Shown piece after piece: positions 32,648-42,190 of a stretch of 64,000 bases of DNA. The notes below the pieces were generated by a model. The model was not told the DNA's origin, searched no databases, and worked only from the letters and a program-made list of their open reading frames with translations. Origin of the DNA: Mesodorylaimus sp. YZB2_4 (Eukaryota > Nematoda > Enoplea > Dorylaimida > Dorylaimidae); NCBI GenBank assembly GCA_030248295.1, contig JASANH010000933.1, forward strand, positions 1-64,000, given 5' to 3'. Position numbers and translations under genes: made by a program. Positions within the stretch are counted from its first letter, which is position 1; each line of letters begins with the position of its first letter.

Positions 32648-34156
32648 ATGAAATTGACCACCATCGTTGTCACTGTTTGCCTCATCTCGTCATTTTCGAA
32701 ACTCGTTCCGTCCAGCGGCAAAGAAGTCGACTTGGCGATCGTCATCGAAGTCGTACCTCGATATGGAATCGAGGACAATGGTAAATTTCAAAACGACAAC
32801 TCGGATTTGGTTGACTGGTTGCAAACTGTGATCCAGTCGTGGACACTCCAAAATGGCCAGATTCGACCGAGTGTGGCTCAAGTGGATGAAACGAACGTGA
32901 CTGTAGTGCTCTCTCTGAAGAACAGCACCACTCTCACTGATCTCGTAGCAGCCATTCGAATGGTCAAGTCGGTCAGGAAGGGCAAACAGATGCAAGATGG
33001 GCATGTGATTAATCAACTGATACGAAAAAGCATATTTGAAACATGTGCAGGTGACCGCCCCCGTGCCCCGAACGTGGTCATTTTCATCACCCTCAGCAGC
33101 ACCCGTCCGCATAAATGGTACATGGAACCATGGGCGCAACTGGCCGACATCGTTGTGATCGCTGACAAGTTTAAGCGCGATGGTACGAATCCTATCCCGA
33201 CGACCATGTTCGCTGCCGCTGTCATGAACGAACCCTCCACTCACCAGCTGGATAAAAAGGGAGCTCAATATCTGAATGGCCTGATTCAGACACTTCTGAA
33301 TACTTGCCCATACAAAGACAAGTCCTCGCCTTGCTACTATGATTCAAGGAGACGGTGCGTCCAAGAACACTCAATCGAACGGGAGCCAAGGAATTCGACC
33401 ACCGACAAGTACTGCCCCAGCGAGCAACCATTGGTAAAAGAGTGCGATGAGCGAGTATGCGATCACCAATGCAAGCATTTCGAGAGTAAGCTGGAATGGA
33501 GTCACTGCAGTGCTTCGTGCGGTCATGGCCAGCAAGAAGCATTGATGCCAGTGAATGAAGATCCCAGATACTACCGGCATTGTCCAAGTCTGGTATCTGG
33601 AACGCGAAGCTGTCAAGGGACCCAATGCGTCGACCAAAACTTTACCGAGCCGAACCAAGTGCAGCCAATCAACCGGCCAGAGGATTCAAGCCAACCGTCA
33701 AAATCCGAAGGACCAGTACCGTTATGGTTGCTCGGGGTCATCGCCGTCTTGCTCCTCCTTGCTTTGATCGTCACGATCGCACTGATCGTCTATTTTGGTT
33801 TTGTCAAGCCTCGACAGAGTAAAACACGCAGGAGAATGAGGCGTCCGCTGCGAAAAGAGGTTCGGCATGTTACCCCAGAATCACCTGAGCACCTATCCAT
33901 AAAGGGCGCAGATGGCGCACATACATTTTTGGATGGCACGACTACGACCAGTAGCACCACTTCCCCGAATAGCATGCCTCGCATTTTCGAAATGCTCAAA
34001 TATAATCCAGCGAAACGACGAGGTCGTGGGCTGACATGGAATCCTGGTAAGTGGAGGCTCGAACGCACAGCCACAGGCGCTACCAAAAGGCCGCTCAAAT
34101 CGAAAATGAAACTCTCTGTTGAACGGACTTCAAGCTCTGAAGATGGGTCTGGGTGA
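32648..34156 (+). CDS. vWA-like/TSP1 single-pass membrane protein (TRAP-like layout)
   Basis: A 502-residue uninterrupted frame. The ATG at 32648 is chosen over one at 32567 because it starts a signal peptide (MKLTTIVVTVCLISSFSKLV). Residues ~28-225 read as a vWA-like domain: GKEVDLAIVIEVV, LVAAIRMVKSVRKGKQMQDG, APNVVIFITLSS. The DxSxS metal motif is absent, so it is probably not a metal-dependent adhesion domain. A TSP type 1 motif follows at ~280 (WSHCSASCGHGQQ ... RSCQGTQCV). A transmembrane helix lies at ~358-382 (LWLLGVIAVLLLLALIVTIA), then a ~115-residue basic, Ser/Thr-rich cytoplasmic tail. The vWA-TSP1-TM order matches apicomplexan TRAP/MIC2 adhesins, but the host context makes convergence or shuffling of common animal domains far likelier. 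Likely a surface receptor or adhesin; partner unknown. Confidence 0.8.
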   Translation: MKLTTIVVTVCLISSFSKLVPSSGKEVDLAIVIEVVPRYGIEDNGKFQNDNSDLVDWLQTVIQSWTLQNGQIRPSVAQVDETNVTVVLSLKNSTTLTDLVAAIRMVKSVRKGKQMQDGHVINQLIRKSIFETCAGDRPRAPNVVIFITLSSTRPHKWYMEPWAQLADIVVIADKFKRDGTNPIPTTMFAAAVMNEPSTHQLDKKGAQYLNGLIQTLLNTCPYKDKSSPCYYDSRRRCVQEHSIEREPRNSTTDKYCPSEQPLVKECDERVCDHQCKHFESKLEWSHCSASCGHGQQEALMPVNEDPRYYRHCPSLVSGTRSCQGTQCVDQNFTEPNQVQPINRPEDSSQPSKSEGPVPLWLLGVIAVLLLLALIVTIALIVYFGFVKPRQSKTRRRMRRPLRKEVRHVTPESPEHLSIKGADGAHTFLDGTTTTSSTTSPNSMPRIFEMLKYNPAKRRGRGLTWNPGKWRLERTATGATKRPLKSKMKLSVERTSSSEDGSG

Positions 34157-35253
34157 TCAAGATAAATGTGCACGTTCTCTGAATGCGCCCTGTCTTTGCT
34201 GTGTAGTAAAAACCTGACGATGAGATCAACGGGTCCTTGCGACTAGCCAGCCTATGACTCTCCAGAGCATACCCAGATTACAAGACCGAAGGTAGACCTG
34301 TCTTGGTTCGACTTTCTTGCAGCCGCGATCAGCCTGTTGTCAAAGCACGTTGAGAAGACGCACGGATAGTAGTCCACTTGCACTTGGAGAGCCAGCTTGC
34401 AGTCAGGGTAAGGATGCTTGATTTCATACAGTGCACTTCAGTCACCTTCAGGATGGATAACGCATAGCATAGCGCAGCCCCTTTTTATTTATTTATGCTT
34501 CAGAAATGGAATGCAATTTCGTAGCCTCTTCTACCCATAAAAAACGTGCAGAACCCTTGGGCACTTCAGCATTTCTTACAAGATCGATACAGCTTGTTGG
34601 CAGCCCGGGGAGAGGAAAAGTTATTAAATACAACTTCACAGAATTGTGCTAAGGCGTGTCCAGCACTTTAAAATATAACTACTGGCGACTACTCAATTGA
34701 TTAGGGACACTCTCCATGGGGACATATGGGCACAGTAGGGTCAACTTCTTTGCATGAGGTCGACCGCCCTTTTGCACTCGCCTAGCTAGAGTCTCGCGCC
34801 TAGAGCGCGGCTGACAGGAGCCCTATTTATTGAACAGACTTGTCCTGTCTTTTTGCCAAAGCAGTTCGCTAACGACGGAAATGTCTCGTTTCTTTCACCA
34901 CACAACACACCCAAACCACTTGCTGCTGATCTATACGACATCTGACCCATCATTCATTTCTGCACCAGATAATTGCTCCGCTATTTGCACACTCAGTACA
35001 CACAAACAAAACGCCCTTATCTGCGACAATCCCTTTCAAAAAGCAAGCAGCATTAGCACAGTGAAATAGCCAGTCTGCGAAATAAGCAGGGCAACAGAAA
35101 ACAGGGTTAGTTTGAAATCACAAATCTACCAAGGAATGCTGAATCATGATGGTACATGCAGTTATTACGTAATCTAGGAACACAAATAACCCTCACAAGC
35201 GAGTTACAAACAAAGTACTTCCACGTATGCACCTTCGTCCCTATCAAAACTGT
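34157..35253. other. Intergenic, no gene recognised
   Basis: This stretch lies between the convergent ends of the TRAP-like gene and the four-repeat gene. Short frames only. Confidence 0.4.
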
Positions 35254-36834
35254 TCATTTCAAAGCCTCGTCATATCTGGGCGGGGGCGCATCGAAGCCGA
35301 ACCCTGGCATGGATCCTGGTAATGTGGGAGCAACGGCAGGCACGGGTGCCGTCTGCGAGAAGCCGGTGTAAGCCACGAACCAGCTGTGAACATCGATTGG
35401 GTAATCAGGGCCGTTATCTTGATGATGGTACTTGGCCGACACGTCCGCACTGCTGATCACACGCCATCCGCGTTGTGCTAGCGTGGCCAACATGCGGCAC
35501 ATGAGCACGCGGGCCACACACGACTCGTTTAGTGAAAATGGAGACCACGGATTGCCGCACAATTTGAATTCTACACTGCCATAGTATTCGGATTCTCGAT
35601 CGACCCCCTTCGGCCAATTGTGCATGATCGTGCGACGGACTGCTTCAACGATATCCGACCCCGCCCCAATGACGCGAATCTTATCAGTCTCGTTCATGCT
35701 CAGGCAAAAATGAGGCAAGTTGGAGGGAGAACATGAACGCAGGACGAAGACGGCCTTGTCATTGTCACGTCGACTGATATCCAGGGCACTGACCACTGCC
35801 CAGCCTCGTTGCAGCAGAGCTGTGAACAGATTCATCAAAAACGAGCGACTGCGAACAGCATCGCCGCCGTTGGCCCACCATGGATAGCCTTTCATTTGGA
35901 ATTCCCAAGCGGGATTGACCATACAGGACCCTTGCGGGCATTGGCCTCGACTTGCCAAATTCGTCTCGCCCTGCACACCACCACTCCAAGCAGTCGCGAT
36001 CACGTGCCTGGTCGTGTCGATGACATCGGTCGGGCAATCGATCAGACGTAATCGATCATTGGCGTTCAGACTGATCATACAGAATTTGTCGGGTGTGGTG
36101 TCCACCTCGCTTTGAATAAAGAACAGGCAATCGGCTGTGCCCTTTAGATCAGCTGTGGCGTACAATCGATATCGACGCAAGTGAAATTGGCGTATAATCT
36201 CCAGCAGCATTTTCCTGGCCGCCACGCCCTCAGTCAAAGAACTCGTACGCCAAGGTGTACCGCGTAATTTCAGTTCGTAACACCCGCCGGCGTACGAATA
36301 GGATCGTTGGTCTTGGATGCCGTATTCGTACGATCTTTCCACTGCGCTCCTCAACACTTCGGCTATCGATTGATCAGCAGCTGCCACCAGTTGCAAGCAG
36401 TCGGTCGAACTGAGCGACAGGCAGAACATGGTTGACAGGGTGACCGGACGTTGGTGGGTGGCCCGATGGAAGAACCAAGTGGACAAATCTTGATATCGTG
36501 TCAGATCGCTGGAAAGCTGGAACTCCCAACCGGTAGCGCACAGATTGATCAGAATACTAATAGCTAATGTTTTGGCAGCGACGGCATCTTCAAGTGAGCA
36601 GGCCATGGAGAATGGATTGCCAGCTAATTTGATTTGGTAGGAGCCATCTTCGTGATAGCCGTCTTCCTGAAGTCCTCGTTGCCACGAATTTATACAAGCT
36701 GAACGAATAACTTCAATGGTTGCTTTGTCGGCCAGAACAATTTTGATTTTGTCGGGTCGATGGAAGAATAATGCAAAATAAGGCTGGGAAGGATCAGGCG
36801 CAGGTAGCATTGACTGAGTGCCACCCATCTTCAA
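35254..36834 (-). CDS. Four-repeat protein with C-terminal PPxY motif
   Basis: A 526-residue intronless frame without signal peptide or membrane segment, so probably intracellular. It consists of four diverged ~110-130-residue repeats. Each begins with a phrase such as YFALFFHRPDKIKIV, MFCLSLSSTDCLQLV, KFCMISLNANDRLRLI or HFCLSMNETDKIRVI. Each continues with a helix ending WxxGxQ/D, then a (Y/C)(E/Q)xKLxGxPW strand, then a helix with AR..L...L...GW and a final strand with D(I/V/L)S. The tail ends PPPRYDEALK, a PPxY motif of the kind bound by WW domains of Nedd4-type ubiquitin ligases. I have a memory of similar multi-repeat proteins in invertebrates but cannot name a family or function. A broken duplicate lies at 30003-32380 in the same orientation. 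Confidence 0.82.
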   Translation of the reverse strand: MKMGGTQSMLPAPDPSQPYFALFFHRPDKIKIVLADKATIEVIRSACINSWQRGLQEDGYHEDGSYQIKLAGNPFSMACSLEDAVAAKTLAISILINLCATGWEFQLSSDLTRYQDLSTWFFHRATHQRPVTLSTMFCLSLSSTDCLQLVAAADQSIAEVLRSAVERSYEYGIQDQRSYSYAGGCYELKLRGTPWRTSSLTEGVAARKMLLEIIRQFHLRRYRLYATADLKGTADCLFFIQSEVDTTPDKFCMISLNANDRLRLIDCPTDVIDTTRHVIATAWSGGVQGETNLASRGQCPQGSCMVNPAWEFQMKGYPWWANGGDAVRSRSFLMNLFTALLQRGWAVVSALDISRRDNDKAVFVLRSCSPSNLPHFCLSMNETDKIRVIGAGSDIVEAVRRTIMHNWPKGVDRESEYYGSVEFKLCGNPWSPFSLNESCVARVLMCRMLATLAQRGWRVISSADVSAKYHHQDNGPDYPIDVHSWFVAYTGFSQTAPVPAVAPTLPGSMPGFGFDAPPPRYDEALK

Positions 36835-37995
36835 CTTTTAGAATAAGTTTTTTAAAAGTAAAAATAGCAATGCAGTTCTTCTCGACTGCGCACTTTGCAG
36901 TGCCAATTTTCGGCTCTCTACATATAGAACCTCGGTTCTGGCGCAAGCGGCTGTTTCTATGGAAACTCATACCCCGTGTTTTGCTTTATTGATCGTCGTT
37001 GCTCATCGTGGCGGGCATCACGGGATGCGCGGTGGATGACGTGCTTGAAACAGCTGCAGCGAACATGTTCGACTAATCTGGGCCGAGCTGTGTTTGCATT
37101 AGGTTATGCAATAAAATGAGCAGTGCCCTAACTGACGCAGTGCAGATGACGTTGGTGAGTGAAGATAGGGCTAACGAAGATAGTTTCTACCCACACTGCA
37201 TTTAAAAAGTTTGTATTCTAGTCACACGTCAGCTACGTGCATGAGTCATAACTTGTGATGGGTTGATGCGTCTTTGACTCGATGATTGATGTACAGTGAG
37301 AGTATTCTGGTTATCACTAACGCACGCCACGAAATATTTTTTAGGATTCAGTGCAGTTACGAAAGACACGTCACATACATCGACGTTATGTGGAAGTAAG
37401 GGGAATGTGCTGAAGTGCGCCCAAATGTTTCTAGTCGACCTGTAATAGGCGGAATAGCCCTACATTGGAGAAGATACCGCGGGGAGCGGATGGCCTCCAG
37501 GCAGGTCAAGGCAACCAGATACACTACCTTCTCCACAAGGACAAACATACCTACTACAGACCCATGGCTTAAGACACACGACCAGATGTCCAACCTGTTT
37601 TGCCGGAATATCCATTTCAACAGCGCACATGGACAAAGACCCTTCGCCATAGTAACAGCGATGACATCTGCGCATCTCAAATTTCTCAGCCAGCATCAAT
37701 ATATTCAGCTGGTAGCAGTAGTGCCCAGACATCTCCAGATTCGCAGCGGCAGACAGTCGAAAGTGGATTGCTACGTGATCAACAATGTGCGACTGTACAA
37801 GGGGCCCTTCCCCAAATCGCAGCGGCATTTAAGATACCAGAAGAATTGGTCGGTTTCAGAAGGAAACAACTCTATCTGGCTCTGGCCCTACACACTCAAA
37901 GGAAAAGGGTCTGCCTGGCATCGAATATCGTAGCAAAATTATGGAAGCTTTGGCATATGCGCCACATGAGTTGTTCAGAAGAATAGCTGAAAAAC
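36835..37995. other. Gap with repeat R3 copy 3
   Basis: No independent gene is supported. About 37482-37558 is a copy of repeat R3 (GGTCAAGGCAACCAGATACA, ACAAACATACCTACTACAG). The stretch 37600-37995 shows coding-like composition and probably belongs with the following ORF as part of a degraded unit. Confidence 0.4.
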
Positions 37996-38601
37996 ATGCC
38001 AAGAACTTGTGGGGAAAAAAATCCTGAAAAATTTGACGGAGTCGCTGAAGCAGTGGTCGATCTGCACAGAGGCGCCTCAAGCCGACAGGAACGTCTGCAG
38101 ACGCTTGGTCTCATAGCCCCACTGCTTCGCTATTTGGAGCTGCAAAAATTTATGCCAGGAGTGACCCTTTACGCCCACAAAGAAGCACGCCGGTATGCAA
38201 GAATGTTCAAGGCTGGAATGCCCATACCATCAACAGACAACAGGAAAGAGCGGTACCATCGTCAGAAAGTAGAACATTTTATCGCCTCTATCACATCTTC
38301 ACACATCGTCACAGATATGCCCTTTGGCCACGGGACTGTTCGGCTGTCATGTGGACTGAAAATGCAATTGCCCAATCTAGCACGGACCACAGTCAATCAG
38401 CGTATAATCGCAATGTATAAACAGTATTTGCTATACACTCAGAAACAGAACATGCATATGAGTGACTCAACTTACTGGCGCATCCTGACCGCTTGCAGGG
38501 CGATCACGAGGAAGTCATTTTTGGGGCTTGACTATTACACTTACGATGCGATCGAAGGAATTGCGAGTTTGATTGGGCTTGCTCATCAATCAATCTCATA
38601 A
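37996..38601 (+). mobile_element. Orphan ORF, possible mobile-element fossil
   Basis: A 201-residue open frame to a stop. It recalls an uncharacterised protein type that recurs in many copies in cnidarian and arthropod genomes, with phrases like VRLSCGLKMQLPNLARTTVN, SDSTYWRILTACRAITRKS and FLGLDYYTYDAIEG in the same order. I believe those copies are dispersed, so an element origin is likely, but I cannot name the family or find termini. The unit looks incomplete and broken at its upstream side and is treated as a fossil. No domain with a known activity is seen. Confidence 0.45.
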
Positions 38602-40241
38602 ATATCAAAAAATCATGTATATAAATCTCTTGTCTTTATTGAGCATCTGGAACCCTGCATAAGCGAAATCGTTCTAAACACAACGCAAATTTGAATTTCC
38701 CGCGCTTTAGTCGGAATTTTAGTTTTCACTCACTATCTAGGGTGAAAATCAACGGATTCTGACCCAGAAAAAACCGTTTGAAAGCTCTTTCCAGGGGATG
38801 CAAGATAGGCTCTTACTGATCAGCGATGCTGATCAACAGCTAAGATTATCGACCAGTTTTGGCTAAAACTGCCTAAATGGGGTTCAGTTATCTCACACGC
38901 GCACAATAATCTATGGTCTTAGGGTGAAATTTTGAGCTGTTTTGTGATGTAGTGGCCCTCGGCTACTATTTCAGTGGAAAAAACAGGGTTGGACTGTTTT
39001 AATAATTTGCCCATAATCGATTATGTGAGTGATCACGCCTGATCACGTGTGGTTTTTGTTGAATATCTTATGAACGGTAATAGCTAGGCTAATTTTAAAA
39101 AAAGATTCGGATTCCTCAGAATGTAGCATTCATTATTGTAGTTTAAAAAAAGTTGTAGACGCAAAAATAAGCAAGTTATGATTTTTTGACCGAAAACGAC
39201 CACTTTTTACCTATAATGTGCTATAATTCCATATATAGGCATATGAGGAAAACTTTACTTCGGCGAAGACAATCAGTTTTGTGAGTACTTTTGATAGAGC
39301 AAATAAAAAAGGGGGTCAAAAAAGCGGGCTGGCCAGACCCGGGTCGAGTCTCTCAGAAATTCTCTCTTTTAAGCCACCAACAGACGCGATTGCCTTGGTT
39401 TATCGCTCGAAAGGGGCAGACACCAGAGCCCTGCGCGTTTCTGAGATAACACGCTTCTCAAGGCACGGAACCAAAGTTCCAAAGCCTTCTCGACGGCTTC
39501 GGAGCTAATTCACGTATACGTAATCGAGGAGCCATCTCATCGTCAGACTCACGACTGCTCTCGTCAGGACAAGAATACGTGTATTAGGTGCCTCTGTGTA
39601 CTCTACAGTATTAGCATAGAATATCTAGTGTGAATCCGAGATGCAACTAGCACGAGCCTAACTGTTTCATACGAGATGACCCACAAAATTAGTCAAGCAC
39701 AAAGCTCTGCTGCAAGTGACCGTGTGACATAGTCTGCTCCCGCTTGTCAATGTCCGACAGCTCGCAGTGCGCAGAGTCTTTTTGATACACGCAATCATTG
39801 GTGGGCAGGTAGTCCCAGATGCGCGGGTTCGACCCCCTCTCAAGGCAAAGTTTTTTAGCGCGTTGAAATTTGTTTAAAACTTACAGAATGAAGCGACTTT
39901 ATATTCCTATGATCTCTCTCACTGGCTTAAAGCATTCAAGACCCACAGCCGCCCATTACTGCACTGTCAGACCATTGTGCGAAATACATCAAACCTAGAA
40001 GAACCAGATCCATTGTCTGAATTGTTGGTGGTGATGAAGACACAATATATTGCACATTATTGCAAAAAAACTGGAAAAATTGTAATCAAATGCAGGTTGG
40101 CTCAAAATGTGCAAAAAATTAAAGAACTTACAAAAATCAATACAAGAAAATGGTCCCCTTAAATTAACAGGGAGAAGAATCGTCATCGAAACCACGTTAG
40201 AATCGATAATCATGTAATCCACCTTCTTGCCTTGGACTGGC
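38602..40241. other. Intergenic, no gene recognised
   Basis: No gene is supported. A tRNA-like B box (GCGGGTTCGACCCCCTC) occurs at 39826-39843 without a convincing cloverleaf, perhaps another old SINE head. Confidence 0.4.
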
Positions 40242-42190
40242 CTATCCGAAAATGCCGCTGCTCTTACCACCAGGTGGCTGACGAGTGTTTTGCAATTTCT
40301 TTTCGATATTGCCGTTCTGACCGTGTCCATTTTCCACCTTGTGACCATTCACTCCATTGTGACCATTGGTCAAGCCGTTTTCTTCGCTTTCATTTCCGTT
40401 GCTGACACCATTAGTATGCGGAGAAGAGCCGTTTTCTTCGTGCTCCGGACTATTCAACAATGTTTCGCCTGTGATGGGGTTGATACCTGAAAGGAAGGAG
40501 GCTTAATAGAGCACAGCACAGGGGTGTTCAGAGCACAAGTCTTTATCGCATGCATAGGTATTATATACAGCGTAGCACATATACAGTAGAGTGTATCACT
40601 GTGTAAGCACTGGCCAAAAGACCAAAACAACCTTGCAGGCGAAAATTAGGTGTATTTTAAATCCTTATGAAGAAAGTATGCACAAGAGTATGGGCATATG
40701 TGAGATTCCTTATTTTCACTTTTAACTAATGAAAATTTGCATATGTGCCGTACATAATTGCATTTATAAACAGACACGCTAACATATGTGTGCAAAGCGA
40801 ACGGAAGTTTGGAGCTCTGATGACGAGTCCACTAATCGTACTGCAAACATTCATAAGCTCAGCTCATCAACTTCTTACCAGCACTGGGCGAACGTTTCGG
40901 AGTTCGTTTCGCCTCGTCGGAAAGACAATCGGCGGAAGCAGAAAATGGAACATTCGAACGCCAGGTATCAGTGACACGACGCGGCGATGCCCCCGTGTCC
41001 GACTCCCCGAACAGACGCTGCTTAGTGTCTTGCTGATAACGGGGCGATAACACGTTGCGCTATAACAGAGCACACGTCAGAAATATGGGAGGATTAGTAG
41101 TCAGCCAGCCAGCCACAACCAAGTTATGTCCCACTGCTCCAAGGAGCAATCACCAGTTAGCATTAGAAGTTTAGTAAAATTTTCATGCAAATCAACAGAT
41201 CAGTAAAAGTCAAAACCAAGAATACCTCGTCCTCATCAATGGGACCACTCGATGTCTGAAAATTTATATCAAGTTCATAATAGCAACCATATTCGCACAC
41301 ACTATAGATTTGGCCACTAATCAGATCGGATTGCACTTACCTTCCAATTATCTGGTTGATCACTGCCAAAAATTGATGATTTTTGATGATCGCGGACTTT
41401 GCGCGGCTGATCAGATGGCTCCGCATTGAAGATGTTCGACGCACCTCCTGGTGGGTTGCTTACTCTAAAAGAGTGGTCACGTAAGTCCGATGCACATTTC
41501 CTACGCAGTATAGACTGCAGTCGAGCCTCCCTCTTCTATGCAAACCCATCTGAGCCACGGCCCAAGTAAATTACCCTGCATGTGTGCTCTTTTTGGCCAT
41601 TTTCCCATGCCCCACACCTCCTGAACCCTCTCCGCCCGTTGCCTGCCAGGGACACAAAAACAGGGCAGAACTGTGCAGACTGGCCACAATACAACACCCT
41701 GTTCGATTCCTGCCTCCTGGCCCACCTCCTCCATGTTAGCTCACAAGCCACTCAACCCTGCAAAATAATCAATGCCGCTCTCAACCCGGCCTCGTCAAAT
41801 CCCACTTCACAGTATTTTTACGGTCTGTGTGAGCAAACACAGCCACGCGCGGGTCATCCGAGGTTAGGCTTATATGACATTCTAAAAATAGAAGCAAATT
41901 AGGACGGTGACAAGCGAAACCCCATCTTCCGCACGGATTAATTAACCAGCCCGACCGCCCGAAGAAGCAAGCATTCGATGAATATATCACGTGTCAACCG
42001 AAACCACCGAGGGCGAGTGGACAATGGTCTGCCACAGACACTAATTGCGTTGTAAGAGACAGCTGTGCGCAAATACGCTCGAGGCCGGGAGAGGTCCAGC
42101 GAGGACGAAAACGAGATTTCTTGACCGAAAAACAATAGCTCACCTCAAATGCTTTCTGGCCGAGAAAAAGCGACTAGGCTCCAAATTCAT
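40242..42190 (-). CDS. Jupiter/HN1 (JPT) microtubule-associated family protein
   Basis: Five exons (42190-42144, 41464-41341, 41255-41226, 41059-40879, 40486-40242) join exactly in frame to 208 residues. Jupiter in flies binds microtubules; the vertebrate members are JPT1/HN1 and JPT2. Signature motifs: RVSNPPGGASNIF in exons 1-2, KSSIFGSDQPDNW, NPITGE at the start of exon 5, and the C-terminal PPGGKSSGIFG. Between them lies a low-complexity Asn/Gly/His/Glu-rich stretch (NGLTNGHNGVNGHKVENGHG), in keeping with the family's disordered nature. The start MNLEPSRFF at 42190 gives a usual short N-terminus. The frame stays open upstream to about 42420 with an acidic stretch, and a splice-like TCTAG precedes it, so a longer N-terminus from a further 5' exon is possible. 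Confidence 0.9.

Noticed and set aside
32648-34156. Contamination or transfer from an apicomplexan because of the TRAP-like layout
   Set aside because: It is flanked by host genes and host repeats, and its domains are common animal ones; convergence is simpler.
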